DNA of 64,000 nucleotides, taken from NCBI GenBank assembly GCA_012744475.1, contig JAAYBV010000029.1, forward strand, positions 1-64,000. The letters are read 5' to 3'. The notes beneath the pieces were generated by a model. It did not search any database and was not told the origin of the DNA. It saw nothing but the letters and a program-made list of their open reading frames with translations. This document shows, piece after piece, positions 17,014 to 26,593 of the stretch (position 1 is the stretch's first letter; each line of letters begins with the position of its first letter). A program made the translations under genes and the position numbers. The DNA is from Phycisphaerae bacterium. GTDB lineage: Bacteria; Planctomycetota; Phycisphaerae; Sedimentisphaerales; Anaerobacaceae.

Positions 17014-18336
17014 TTATTGCTCTACTTGTCTGAGGACCTCGTCGGGTGTCGTCGTTTCGCCAAGGGCGGACAGCTTCGTTTCCCGGTCCGGCTGTATCGA
17101 ACGACCCACTGCGGCGAAGAACTCATTTCGCGCCGCCCGGTCCCTGAAGTGCCGCTCGGCCCACGGGCTGGTGTATCCCAGGCCGCATTGCTGCTGCAAG
17201 ACCGAGTGGGCATACACGATATACGCCCCTGTCAGGAAGACCGACAGCAGGGGCGCCAGTTCGCCGGTTCCGAAGTCGTCGACGAATTTCTGACCCGGGC
17301 TGTTCATTTCGGTGCCACCGACGACGACCAGATGGCGGCGCCGGGCGACTTCGATCACCTCGTAGAGGTTCTTGACTTTATCGTCCTGCTTTCCCGGCGT
17401 GTAGTTGCGATCCGGGATTACGTTGATCGCTACGGCGCCGGTGCTCATGGCCACGTCGAGAAGCTCTTCGATGTCGCGCTCACCGTCGCTGGTGCCGTCG
17501 AGCCAGGTGTGCGTGGGTATTCCGCCGCAGGCGAGGATAAAGCGGTTCGTGTCCGCCATCAGGGGGAACGAACCTTTGTCGGGCTGGACGTAACCCACCC
17601 CGCCGCGCTTCATCGTCTTTGCTCGGATGGTGTTCAGCAGGTTGCGGCCCTCCGGCAGGTCCAGGGTCTCGGCGCCGACGCCCAGCTTCCGGGCCCAGAA
17701 ATCGACAAGGGTCTTGCTGCTGCCGAAGTGCTCGACCGCCTTGCGGGCGTACGCCAGACACATGTGGCGTTCCGTGGCGTTGCCCGCCGGGGTCAGCGCC
17801 AGCACGTCGCGCTCATAGTCGAGTTCAACGGGGCTGAGGTACTCATTGACTCGCTGCATCAAATCGCGATTTCGTTGCTGGGCCGTCTTCTTGAGACCAT
17901 GGAGGAAGCCCTGCTGCGAGGCGGGCACCTGCGAGTTCGGGAAGCCCACGCCCATGTGGTATGAGATGCCCGGCTCGCCCGGCGAGTTGATGACGCGCGT
18001 AGAGAACTCGGGCACGTAGACCCGCGTCTCCAGACCCGAGCAGCCCTTCAGACCCAGCCGGCGGCGCGCCTGCTGAAACTCCTCCAGCGCGTCGAGCACG
18101 TCGAAGTCCACCGTGCCGGCCGCCGCCAGGCCGGCCTTGCGGGCCAGCCACGCGAACTTTGTCGGCGAGTAGCCATAGGTGTTGTACGAAAAGAAGGTGT
18201 GGCAATGCATGTTCACGAACCGGCCGGGCTGCGGCAGTTCGATGTCGCCGGATTCGACCTTGTCGCACAACGCCGAAAGCGCCCGCCGGCGTTCGGCGAG
18301 GTCGAAGCTGTCCAGTTGCTGAAGATATCGATCCAC
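17014..18336 (-). CDS. PHP-domain metal-dependent hydrolase-like protein
   Basis: A 440-residue cytosolic protein with a PHP-type metal motif near the start (NMHCHTFFSYNTYGYSP), followed by GTVDFDVLDALEEF, GLETRVYV, an internal helical region, then GGIPTHTWLDGTSDGE and VVVGGTEMNSPGQKF, all rich in potential metal ligands typical of PHP phosphoesterases. GTG start at 18336 has AAGG nine bases upstream. It lies 43 bases upstream of the MDR gene, in the same direction. I do not recognise a characterised orthologue; a phosphatase or hydrolase step in deoxysugar metabolism is only a guess from position. Confidence 0.72.
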   Translation of the reverse strand: MDRYLQQLDSFDLAERRRALSALCDKVESGDIELPQPGRFVNMHCHTFFSYNTYGYSPTKFAWLARKAGLAAAGTVDFDVLDALEEFQQARRRLGLKGCSGLETRVYVPEFSTRVINSPGEPGISYHMGVGFPNSQVPASQQGFLHGLKKTAQQRNRDLMQRVNEYLSPVELDYERDVLALTPAGNATERHMCLAYARKAVEHFGSSKTLVDFWARKLGVGAETLDLPEGRNLLNTIRAKTMKRGGVGYVQPDKGSFPLMADTNRFILACGGIPTHTWLDGTSDGERDIEELLDVAMSTGAVAINVIPDRNYTPGKQDDKVKNLYEVIEVARRRHLVVVGGTEMNSPGQKFVDDFGTGELAPLLSVFLTGAYIVYAHSVLQQQCGLGYTSPWAERHFRDRAARNEFFAAVGRSIQPDRETKLSALGETTTPDEVLRQVEQ

Positions 18337-18387
18337 GTATGTTACCTTTCCGGGTTGATTCGGTCTTTCTGGGAATTGGTCGCGTGT

Positions 18388-20148
18388 TTATCTCGGCACC
18401 GATCTCCTGAATAGAAATCGCATTCTCAGCAGGGAAAGAAGCACATATCTGGCGATTCTCGTGCTCCAGCGGTGCTTTCCGACATCCGCAAGGGCTGCGC
18501 CGGCAAGTCTAGCCAGATGGTCTAGTATGATCAGGTCGTCTTCCTTAGAGAACCTGAATTTCCTGTCACTTACGACCGAGATTGCGCCATATGTCTTTGT
18601 TCCGCAGAGCATGGGGGCGGACATGGCGGACTTGCCGTTCTCTGCGGCAGGAATGTACGTTCCCCTCTTATTGGAGGCCTCGATGTCCGACCAGAGTTGA
18701 GCTTTCTGCTCATGTATTGCAGCTCCAGTGACGCCTTGGTTCACCTGGAAGCGCATTCCGGTGAGATCTTGATACTGCTCGCAAAGCCCGAGAGTTCCCT
18801 CAACACGCTCCACTCTCCAATACTGGTTGTCCGGCTCAAGGCGATTCACGAAGTGCTTCGTTCCCTTGCCACCGAAAAGCGCCAAGGAACCACTCATCGT
18901 TGCTCTAATAACCTGAGAACGTGAACGTGCCCTACCTAGCTTCGTCGCTGCGTCGACCAAGCCTGCCCTTCCAATTGCCCGCCCAAATCTGTCTTCAGCG
19001 GTTTGGCACTCAATTGCCCATGCCAGATACCTTCCTAGGAAATTAAGGAATATCTCGTCGTGCTTTGTGAATCCTTTCTCTTCTCCCTCTCTTTCGTCTG
19101 GTTTGCGGAGTTTGTGCGGCATTCTGATCACGCCTATGACCGCATTTCCACGTCCACAAATCGGAACGGCAAGAAACCCCTTGTGCTCGTCGCTGTCGTT
19201 GTGTAGACCTCTGTGTTCAAGGTCGTCGCCGTGGCTTGCCAGTTCACCTCGATCATGGATGTCCTTCAACCTGAGTGACTCACCATGTTTCCACACCCAA
19301 CCTGTGAGCCCCTGGCCTTTTTCGTAATAAGCTGAATTCTCCTCTTCTTGAAGCTTCCCGTAGCTGGTCTTTCGGAGGACGAGTCGCTCGTTGCCCTCCT
19401 CGTCCTCCTGAATCATGAAGATTGAGCAGTATCGAGCGTCCATCATGCCCGGCAACTCATTTACGATCAGGTCGAACAGGGCCTTGATGGTATGCTTCTC
19501 CACAGCCTTCTGCATGAAGACCTCGGCCTTCTGCACATCTTTGGACTCATAGAGTTTCTGGATTACCCCATTCAACGTCTCGCCGAAATCGCCCGCTGCC
19601 TCCCGAAGTATATCGAACTCTTGCTGGTTCAGCTTCTGGACTTGCCGGAAGGCCTGTTCGTACTGAGTTCTGGTGTCTGTCGTGAGATCTGTGGATTCCC
19701 CAATCTCTCCAAGCGTGGGCAGATCAGGCGTCTTCAACTCTCCTCCATTATTGTTGAATGTGCCACGAAACTGGCCGCCAAAGAGATATGCAACTATCTG
19801 GCCTCCTGCCAGTAAAGGGACACAGAAGTCTATCAAGCCACGATCACACACCCAGAACACCGGGCTCGTCTTCCCGCTTTGTTTGAAGGCCTCTCTGGCA
19901 AGTCTGATGCCGCGACGATCACTCTTCCTGCATTCTCGCACACCAACTTCGGTACGTCGCATTTGCCGACAGAACTCACAGTGATTGAATTCGAAGGTGA
20001 TAGGTCTGGCCTCTTCGTCGAGAACTGCCGAGGCCACGTCAATTTGTTTCTCTTCCATCTTGTCGGAGAATGTGTCATGCATGGCTTGGAGATAGCTGGG
20101 CTCCGCAATGCTTGTAAGTTCGACTTCGACCTTGCTGTCATTGCCCAT
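18388..20148 (-). CDS. PocR-GAF-GAF sensor protein without an output domain
   Basis: A 586-residue soluble sensor. Residues 15-190 form a PocR-like ligand domain with Cys57, Cys60, Cys73, Cys101 and Cys109 (CEFC, CRKSDRR, VCDRGLIDFC) and the GGQIVAYLFGGQ strand. Two GAF domains follow (about 225-405 and 420-565), and the tail is short and basic. No kinase, cyclase or DNA-binding domain is present. ATG at 20148 has GAGAGGA upstream. It lies inside the rhamnose cluster between rhaB and the PHP gene; the base composition is visibly more AT-rich than its neighbours, which suggests later acquisition. PocR-type domains are known to sense small compounds such as 1,2-propanediol, a rhamnose by-product, so sensing of a pathway product is plausible. 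Confidence 0.8.
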   Translation of the reverse strand: MGNDSKVEVELTSIAEPSYLQAMHDTFSDKMEEKQIDVASAVLDEEARPITFEFNHCEFCRQMRRTEVGVRECRKSDRRGIRLAREAFKQSGKTSPVFWVCDRGLIDFCVPLLAGGQIVAYLFGGQFRGTFNNNGGELKTPDLPTLGEIGESTDLTTDTRTQYEQAFRQVQKLNQQEFDILREAAGDFGETLNGVIQKLYESKDVQKAEVFMQKAVEKHTIKALFDLIVNELPGMMDARYCSIFMIQEDEEGNERLVLRKTSYGKLQEEENSAYYEKGQGLTGWVWKHGESLRLKDIHDRGELASHGDDLEHRGLHNDSDEHKGFLAVPICGRGNAVIGVIRMPHKLRKPDEREGEEKGFTKHDEIFLNFLGRYLAWAIECQTAEDRFGRAIGRAGLVDAATKLGRARSRSQVIRATMSGSLALFGGKGTKHFVNRLEPDNQYWRVERVEGTLGLCEQYQDLTGMRFQVNQGVTGAAIHEQKAQLWSDIEASNKRGTYIPAAENGKSAMSAPMLCGTKTYGAISVVSDRKFRFSKEDDLIILDHLARLAGAALADVGKHRWSTRIARYVLLSLLRMRFLFRRSVPR

Positions 20149-20244
20149 CCTGCTATTCCTCTCAATCGCAGATTCATGCCTTGCCCCGGTCGGCTCGCGT
20201 TGAGCCACTTGGTGGAACTGCACACGGTACGAGTCCTCGACACA

Positions 20245-21702
20245 CTACTCAAGGTTCTTCGGCCAGAGGTCAGGATTCTGAGGCTGGTACTCTTTGAGGT
20301 CAAAGGACTGGCGGACGATCGCGCGGGCCTCGTCGATGCTCCGGAGCCGGCCGGTGGCGATCGCCTGCATCAGGATGTTGCCGCTGGCGGTCGCTTCAAT
20401 CGGGCCGGCGACGACTCGCTTGCCGGTGGCGTCGGCGGCGAACTGGCACAGTAGTTCGTTCTGAATCCCGCCGCCGACGATGTGGAGCACGTCGATGGCA
20501 TTGCCTGTGACGTCCTCGATAGCTTCGAGCGTCCGGCGGTACTTCAGGGCCAGGCTCTCGAGGACGAGGCGCACCATCTGTCCCTTGTCGGTGGTTGTCG
20601 GCTGGCCGGTCTGCGAGAGATACTTGTTGATTCGCGTGGGCATGTCGCCCGGCGCCAGGAACTCGCTCCAGTCGCAGTCGATATATCCAAAGAAAGGCTT
20701 GGCCTTCGACGCCAGGTCAGTCAGCTCGCCGTAGGACAGGTCCTGTCCCTGGCGCTGCCATTGCCGTTTGCATTCCTGCACGAGCCACAGACCCATGATG
20801 TTCTTCAACAGGCGGATCGTGTTCTGCACGCCGCCCTCGTTCGTGAACCCGTAGCCGAAAGTCTTGTCGTCGATGATGGCCTTGGGAATCTCGACGCCCA
20901 TCAGGCTCCAGGTGCCCGACGAGAGGTAGGCCCAGTCGCTTCCGGTCCCTGGCACGCCGAGCACGGCCGAAGCGGTGTCGTGCGAACCGACCGCGATGAC
21001 CGGGACCTTCCCGCAGCCGATCTCGCGAGCAACCTTTTCGGTCAAGGGCCCGACCACAGTCCCCGGCATGACGATCTCGGGCATGATCTCCATCGGAAGG
21101 CCAAGCTCCCTGAAGATCGCCTTGGACCACCGGCCGGTCGCCATGTCCATCATCTGCGAGGTGCTGGCCAGGGTGTATTCACCGAAGGCCTTACCGCAGA
21201 GGAAATAGGAGAACAGGTCCGCCATGAAGATGAGTTTCTTCGTCTTGGCCAGGGCGGCCGAGCCGGCCAGACGCACGGCCAGCAGTTGATACAGCGAGTT
21301 CAACTGCATGAACTGAATGCCCGTGTTCTGGTAGACGTCCCGCTTGGGCATCAGCTCAAAGGCCTTGTCCATCATGCCGTTGGTCCGGCTGTCGCGGTAG
21401 TGATAGGGGGCTTCAATCAGGTTTCCATCGTCGCCGATCAGGCCGAAGTCCACGCCCCAGGTGTCGACGCCGATGCCGAGAGGCTTGCTTTTCGCCTTCT
21501 TCGCGGCCAGACCGATGCCCGTCCTGACCTCGCTCAGCAGGCGATCGAAATCCCATCGCAGCGAGCCATTCACCTCCACAGGCCCGTTGCTGAAGCGGTG
21601 CAGCTCTTCGAGGTGCAACTTCCCGGCGGCCATCGTCCCGAGCATGACGCGCCCGCTTTCGGCGCCGAGGTCCACGGCGATATAGCTCGCTGTCTCCGAC
21701 AT
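20245..21702 (-). CDS. rhaB: Rhamnulokinase
   Basis: FGGY-family kinase of 485 residues that phosphorylates L-rhamnulose to rhamnulose-1-phosphate. The ATP-fold start YIAVDLGAESGRVMLG is the RhaB variant of the family's phosphate-1 motif; GVDTWGVDFGLIG, PYHYRDSRT, AVGSHDTASAVLGVPG and the C-terminal HIVGGGIQNELLCQFAADAT complete the two actin-like domains. ATG at 21702 has AGGAG six bases upstream. It is the most upstream gene of the minus-strand rhamnose series, followed by the sensor gene. With rhaA and the aldolase/SDR fusion it gives a complete phosphorylating route to DHAP and lactate. Confidence 0.95.
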   Translation of the reverse strand: MSETASYIAVDLGAESGRVMLGTMAAGKLHLEELHRFSNGPVEVNGSLRWDFDRLLSEVRTGIGLAAKKAKSKPLGIGVDTWGVDFGLIGDDGNLIEAPYHYRDSRTNGMMDKAFELMPKRDVYQNTGIQFMQLNSLYQLLAVRLAGSAALAKTKKLIFMADLFSYFLCGKAFGEYTLASTSQMMDMATGRWSKAIFRELGLPMEIMPEIVMPGTVVGPLTEKVAREIGCGKVPVIAVGSHDTASAVLGVPGTGSDWAYLSSGTWSLMGVEIPKAIIDDKTFGYGFTNEGGVQNTIRLLKNIMGLWLVQECKRQWQRQGQDLSYGELTDLASKAKPFFGYIDCDWSEFLAPGDMPTRINKYLSQTGQPTTTDKGQMVRLVLESLALKYRRTLEAIEDVTGNAIDVLHIVGGGIQNELLCQFAADATGKRVVAGPIEATASGNILMQAIATGRLRSIDEARAIVRQSFDLKEYQPQNPDLWPKNLE

Positions 21703-21886
21703 CTCCGACTCCTGATCTCATGCTCCATCGAACGGCCGATGGCAGAACCAGACACAGACACGCAGTGCGGATGGTCCTGCTATGTGGTTCCTTCTCGGAC
21801 CCAACACCATCGGCGATGATTCAAGATAGAGATTAGAAAGGCAGGCAGAAGGACCGTCAACCCTAAACTCGGCGGCCCGACCCTCT

Positions 21887-23320
21887 TCAGGAGGCCGCCA
21901 GAGTGACACTTGGCTGGAAGCGGATCTTGGCTTGTCCGATGAGGTAGAAGCTCCCTGTGATCAGGATCAGGTCCTCGCGCCCGACGGCGCTGCGCGCCAG
22001 TTGGAGCGCTTCGCCGAGGCTGCTGGCCGTCTGGCACATCTTGCCGCAGATGTCGGTGTACATGTCCGCCAGGTCCTGCGGAGAGACCGCCTTCATCGAG
22101 CTGCTCCGCGTGAAGATGACCTTGTCGGCCCCATACTGAAGCTCGGTGAGCATGCCGGGAATGTCTTTGTCCGCGTTGCAGCCGAAGATCACGACCATCG
22201 AGTCGTAGGGAATGTTCTGGCCGATGGCGTGAATCAGCGCCCGAACGCTGGCGGCGTTGTGGGCCCCATCGATCATGATGCGGGGGTCCTCGCAGATCAT
22301 CTCCATCCGCCCGGCCAGCGTGACTCCATGGAGCCCGTCGGCCGCCTTGTCGATGTCGATGTTGTACCCGGAAGACTTGAGCCGGTCGAGCAGGGCCAGC
22401 GCCAGGCCGCAGTTGATCGCCTGGTGTTTGCCGTGCAACGGAACGCGGATGTGCTCGAACTTGCTGGTGGCCGTCGTCAGGCAGATTCGCGTGTGTGGCC
22501 CGTGCTCGCGAGACGTCTCGAACCGATACGAGAAGTCGATGTCGCTGCTGCCCGTCACGCTCAGTGGCGCCTTGACCGCGATGGCCTGCTCCTTCAGCAC
22601 GCTCATGGCTATCGGCTCCTGCTGCACGGTGATCGTCGGCACGCCTTTCTTGAAGACGCCAGCCTTCTCCATCGCGATCCGGTCGAGCGTGTCGCCGAGC
22701 TGGAGCTTGTGGTCAATGCTCAGGCTGGTGATGCCAACCACCTTGGGGGTGATGACGTTGGTGCTATCCAGCCGGCCCCCCAGACCCGTCTCGATTACGG
22801 CGATATCGACCTTTCGGTCCGCAAAGTACATGAACGCCAGCGCCGTGAAGATCTCGAAGAACGTGGGTGGGTCGTCGGACAGCTTCTCCACCGGGGCGTA
22901 GATGCGGTTCATCAGCCCCAGCATCTCCGCTTCGCTTATCATCTCCGAATTCACCACAATGCGTTCGTGCAGGTGTACCAGGTGCGGGGACGTATACAGC
23001 CCGACCGTGTAGCCGTTGGACTCGAGCATCTTGGCGAGCATGGTGGCCGTGGAACCCTTGCCCTTCGTGCCGGCGATGTGGACCGTGCTGATCTTCGCAT
23101 GGGGATCGCCCAGCAGAGACAACAGATTCCGCATCCGGTCGAGGCTGAAGGTCGTCACGTTATAGCGCACGTGCTCTTCTTTTTCGTAGTCGGTCTTCTC
23201 GAACAGGTAGGCGATGGCTTGCCTGTAGTTGGTGAAGGGCTTCTTGGCTTTTACCGAGACGACTTTTGAAGAGCTTCGTGCTTCTGGTTTCTTTCCGGTT
23301 TTCTTTGTCGTTCTTGTCAT
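21887..23320 (-). CDS. folC: Folylpolyglutamate synthase / dihydrofolate synthase
   Basis: Mur-ligase-type enzyme (477 residues) that adds glutamate to dihydropteroate and/or to folates using ATP. It has a Lys-rich N-terminal extension of about 28 residues, then the P-loop GTKGKGST at 84-91, TSPHLVHLHERI, TVIETGLGGRLDSTN-like middle motif (AVIETGLGGRLDSTNV), a SIDH metal site, and DGAHN at the start of the C-terminal domain. No convincing Shine-Dalgarno is seen before the ATG. It is a housekeeping gene upstream of the rhamnose series; the 184-base gap before rhaB suggests a separate transcript. Confidence 0.93.
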   Translation of the reverse strand: MTRTTKKTGKKPEARSSSKVVSVKAKKPFTNYRQAIAYLFEKTDYEKEEHVRYNVTTFSLDRMRNLLSLLGDPHAKISTVHIAGTKGKGSTATMLAKMLESNGYTVGLYTSPHLVHLHERIVVNSEMISEAEMLGLMNRIYAPVEKLSDDPPTFFEIFTALAFMYFADRKVDIAVIETGLGGRLDSTNVITPKVVGITSLSIDHKLQLGDTLDRIAMEKAGVFKKGVPTITVQQEPIAMSVLKEQAIAVKAPLSVTGSSDIDFSYRFETSREHGPHTRICLTTATSKFEHIRVPLHGKHQAINCGLALALLDRLKSSGYNIDIDKAADGLHGVTLAGRMEMICEDPRIMIDGAHNAASVRALIHAIGQNIPYDSMVVIFGCNADKDIPGMLTELQYGADKVIFTRSSSMKAVSPQDLADMYTDICGKMCQTASSLGEALQLARSAVGREDLILITGSFYLIGQAKIRFQPSVTLAAS

Positions 23321-23674
23321 GGACGACTGATGCTATCAAATCGCTAAGGCGTCGTCAACCATTATGGGGCGATTGCCCGGCGAATTCGGGCCAAAATGGC
23401 GGGTGGATGATCCTGTAAACTCTTGTCAAAAGGGTGTTTAAAGAAATGTCACTCTGGTAGTGCCGTCATGCCTGGAATTGTCTATCATAAGTATTCATTC
23501 ATTTATTCACGTGTATTCTTATGATTTGGCCCAATCAGACGTCTCAGGCTCCGGAGCAGACTGCCGAACGGAGGAGCAGAGAAAGGGCCTGGATCGGCTC
23601 GATCCAGGCCCCGAAGAGCTGCATCGCTCGCGAGCGAACACCCGACGCTGGGGGCGTCTGTGCCCTCAGCGGCC
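23321..23674. other. Intergenic region between folC and the LamG gene
   Basis: It holds the terminator-like hairpin at 23585-23611. A minus-strand TTGACA (23424-23429) could be a -35 element for folC, but no good -10 box is found at the right distance. No gene seen. Confidence 0.5.
23573..23611 (-). terminator. Terminator-like hairpin after the LamG/discoidin gene
   Basis: GGGCCTGGATC (23585-23595) and GATCCAGGCCC (23601-23611) form a perfect 11-bp stem with a 5-base loop, 64 bases past the stop of the minus-strand gene. On that strand the stem is followed by TTTCTCTG, a weak U-tract. Confidence 0.6.
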
Positions 23675-26593
23675 TTATTGAGCGTCGAAGGGGTGCCCGT
23701 ACTGGATGTCATCGACGTAGATCAGGCCCGTCCCGCCGGCAGCAGAGCTGTTGCGGTCTCCGACGCCGATCATCATCGTTTCGACCCTGCTCAGATTCAC
23801 GCCGCCAAAGGCGCTGAAGGGGATTCGCCATTGCTGCCAATCGGGTTGGGCGGTCGCCCCTGCATCCGGATTGGCTGCCACTGCCACATTTCCGTTGGCG
23901 TCCTCAACGGCCACGTAGAGCGGCTCAGGCGTGTTTCCTTCCGGCTGCGTCGCCCCGATGCCTGCGGTTTGCCACTGGCCGGAGACAGTGCCCGTTGTGG
24001 AGATGTTCGAGAACTGCGCCACGGTCGAAATCGCCGCGTCGTGGCTCGTTACCGCCAAGCCGATGTAGACGTTGCTGGCCATCGTAATCTCCAGGGCCGG
24101 GCTCACCACGATGTCGGCCCAGGCGGTGCCATCCGCCGATGTCTGGGCGGCAAAGACGTTGCCTGTCCGGGTCAGCCTGAGCCAATACGGGGTGACGATG
24201 CCGCTTGCGTCCGTATTGGCGCTTGCTTGTCCGGCCACCGGACGACGCTGAAACGAGACGCCGTGGTCCGGCGTGATAGCTACGAACGCGTGCTGGGAAC
24301 CGGGCTCCAGCGTTTCGCGGATCATCACGCCGGCCTTCGCCCATTCGTTGCTGCGGACCAGGCTGTCGACGCGCACCGTGACGGAGCCGTTGCCGCTGAG
24401 GCTCTTGTATGCGTAGCGGAACTGATCGCCGTTGTTCCAGATGTCCGTTCCGATGGCGCTCATGATGATCTCGCCGGCCGGGCCCTCGAAGAAGGCCGGT
24501 GCGCTGCCTCGCACGTGCAGCACGAGGGTATCGGCGCCGTTGGCGGTCCAGTCCTGAGCGGTGTCGAAGGTGCGGCTGGTCTCGGAGTACCAGGGCGACG
24601 CCTGGTTGTTGTACGCCAAAGGCATCGACTGCTTGCCCCCGTGGACAACCGTCCTCTCGGCAAAGGGGGCTTCGAGATGGCCGACAACCGAGCCGGTGCC
24701 GTTCTCCCATCCGTCAATCCACGTCTGGAAGACCCCCTCTCCGGCGTCGAGGTCGTCGGTGTAGTTTTCGAAATCATCGATGACGACGTACTCCTGTGTG
24801 GAGAAGCTCCACATCGGTCCGGCCCACACGGCCGGCGTCGCCGCTTCGTTGACCTCGTCGACCCTCCAATAGTACGTAGTCCCAAAGCTCAGGGCGCCGG
24901 GGTCATAGGTGGGTTGGCCAACCGCGTCGATCAGCGCCGTTCCATCGGCTACGGCCGCTCCGTCGCTACCGAAGTACAGATCATGCGAGACTGCTTCGCG
25001 ACCGGCCCGCCAGCTCAGAGCGATGTTCGGATTGACATCCGTTGCCCCGTCGGCCGGCTGCGGCTGCCGTGCCTGGACGGGGATGTAGAAGAACCGGACT
25101 TCGCTAAGGCCGTACTGGCCCATCATGCCCCAACCGCTCATGGGTGTGAGCCTGACGAATCTGGCGGCTATGCCTGCGAGGTCAACGGCTGTGTTGTGGG
25201 CGTACCCGGCGGTTGCCGGGGCCCTGGCGAATTCAACCTCGCCCAAGCTGGTCCAATCGGTCCCATCCGCAGAGTACTCCACCAGCACCTGCTTGAACCC
25301 GAACCCCAGCACCGGCTCGAACTGGATGTTGTAGTTCCACACCCACAGCTCGTGGAGCTTGTAGACGCGGTCGAATTCGTACTGGATCCAGACGGTCTCG
25401 CCCGGCACAGGGGTTCCGAGCCACATGTCGCCGGCGGCTACGGAATGCAAATCGTTCTCATCGAGTCCGGAGCCGTTGACCGTGTTCTCCGGCTCTGACC
25501 CTTCGGTGAAGGGGGCATTGGTTGTGGCGATGACCCCCTGGATTGGGTAGCCAAGAGGCTCGGTCGTGAACGTCCAGGTGTCGCCCTTGTAGATGGCGAA
25601 GTCCGGCGCGCCGTTGACCTCATCGACACGCCAATAGTACGTCCGGCCGATATCGAGCAGGCCAGGCGGGTCGTAGGTGTTCGGTTCCTGGCCCTGGCTG
25701 GCGAGCACGCCCATCGGATTGGCGCGGCTGGCCTCGTTGACGTCGTCGAACGCGGTCCCGAGGTAGACATCGTGTGTCCTGGCGAATTCGCCGGGTGTCC
25801 AGCTCAGCAGAGTGTCGCAGACGATGTCTGTGGCCCCGTCTTTGGGGGAGGGGTTCTCAGCGATGGGTTCGTACGTACCCTCCATAACGACTGCCAGTTC
25901 CGCTACAGACAGCGCCCGGCTGTAGATCCGCGCATCATCAAGACGACCAACCAGGAGGTGGGTCGGCACGGCCAAATCGCGTCCAGCGCCCAGGAGAAGC
26001 CGGCCGGTGCTGCTGGTCTCGATCTGGCCCGAAGCGCCGGCGGTGGTCACTACAGCGGTGTCCAGGTAGATGGTCTTTGTCTGGCCGTCGTAGGTGGCCG
26101 CGACGTGATGCCACTCTCGATCGAAGAGCGCGGCCGCGCCGTTGGTGGCGCTGGCGGTCCATTCCGTCGGGGCGCCGGTCGTCTTGAAACCGAGCTGTTT
26201 GTTGGGCCCGTAGTAGTAAAGGGCGAACGTGTCGATGTTGGGGCCGCCCCGCATGATGATGCCCGACCAGTCAGGGTAACCGAAGTCGGGGTCCGCCCAC
26301 ACCCAGGCGGCCAGCGTCACGGCGTTGCGGATGTTGAAGACGTCGCTGCTGCCGCAGTCGATGTAGTCCCCGTCGCCGTCGAGAAGCACGGCGCCTCGCA
26401 GGATCCCTTCGGCGCCCAGCGTCGCGCTGCCTTGAAGAGCGCCGTGGTTTCCGTTGCCTGATGAGTCGAAGGCCGTCATCCCTGAGCCCTCGTCGAGTTT
26501 CCACCAGCCGATGAGGCTGGGATCGGCCCCCTGCGCGGCGCTGGCCAGAGCAATCGCCATCGTTGCGCACGCGAGAATGAGATGCCTGGACAT
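23675..26593 (-). CDS. Secreted LamG / discoidin-like multidomain protein
   Basis: A 972-residue exported protein with signal peptide (1-22), an N-terminal LamG/concanavalin-like domain (about 27-240; IGWWKLDEGSG, WHHVAATYDG, GRLDDARIYSRALS), two Fn3-like units marked by YYWRVDEVNG/YYWRVDEVNE, a discoidin (F5/8)-like unit between them (about 340-500), and C-terminal beta-sandwich segments including an FENY-like jelly-roll start and a DUF1349-like region. No catalytic motif is recognised. ATG has GGAGG upstream and a hairpin terminator follows. Such architectures are common in planctomycetes and are probably for carbohydrate or surface binding. Confidence 0.8.
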   Translation of the reverse strand: MSRHLILACATMAIALASAAQGADPSLIGWWKLDEGSGMTAFDSSGNGNHGALQGSATLGAEGILRGAVLLDGDGDYIDCGSSDVFNIRNAVTLAAWVWADPDFGYPDWSGIIMRGGPNIDTFALYYYGPNKQLGFKTTGAPTEWTASATNGAAALFDREWHHVAATYDGQTKTIYLDTAVVTTAGASGQIETSSTGRLLLGAGRDLAVPTHLLVGRLDDARIYSRALSVAELAVVMEGTYEPIAENPSPKDGATDIVCDTLLSWTPGEFARTHDVYLGTAFDDVNEASRANPMGVLASQGQEPNTYDPPGLLDIGRTYYWRVDEVNGAPDFAIYKGDTWTFTTEPLGYPIQGVIATTNAPFTEGSEPENTVNGSGLDENDLHSVAAGDMWLGTPVPGETVWIQYEFDRVYKLHELWVWNYNIQFEPVLGFGFKQVLVEYSADGTDWTSLGEVEFARAPATAGYAHNTAVDLAGIAARFVRLTPMSGWGMMGQYGLSEVRFFYIPVQARQPQPADGATDVNPNIALSWRAGREAVSHDLYFGSDGAAVADGTALIDAVGQPTYDPGALSFGTTYYWRVDEVNEAATPAVWAGPMWSFSTQEYVVIDDFENYTDDLDAGEGVFQTWIDGWENGTGSVVGHLEAPFAERTVVHGGKQSMPLAYNNQASPWYSETSRTFDTAQDWTANGADTLVLHVRGSAPAFFEGPAGEIIMSAIGTDIWNNGDQFRYAYKSLSGNGSVTVRVDSLVRSNEWAKAGVMIRETLEPGSQHAFVAITPDHGVSFQRRPVAGQASANTDASGIVTPYWLRLTRTGNVFAAQTSADGTAWADIVVSPALEITMASNVYIGLAVTSHDAAISTVAQFSNISTTGTVSGQWQTAGIGATQPEGNTPEPLYVAVEDANGNVAVAANPDAGATAQPDWQQWRIPFSAFGGVNLSRVETMMIGVGDRNSSAAGGTGLIYVDDIQYGHPFDAQ

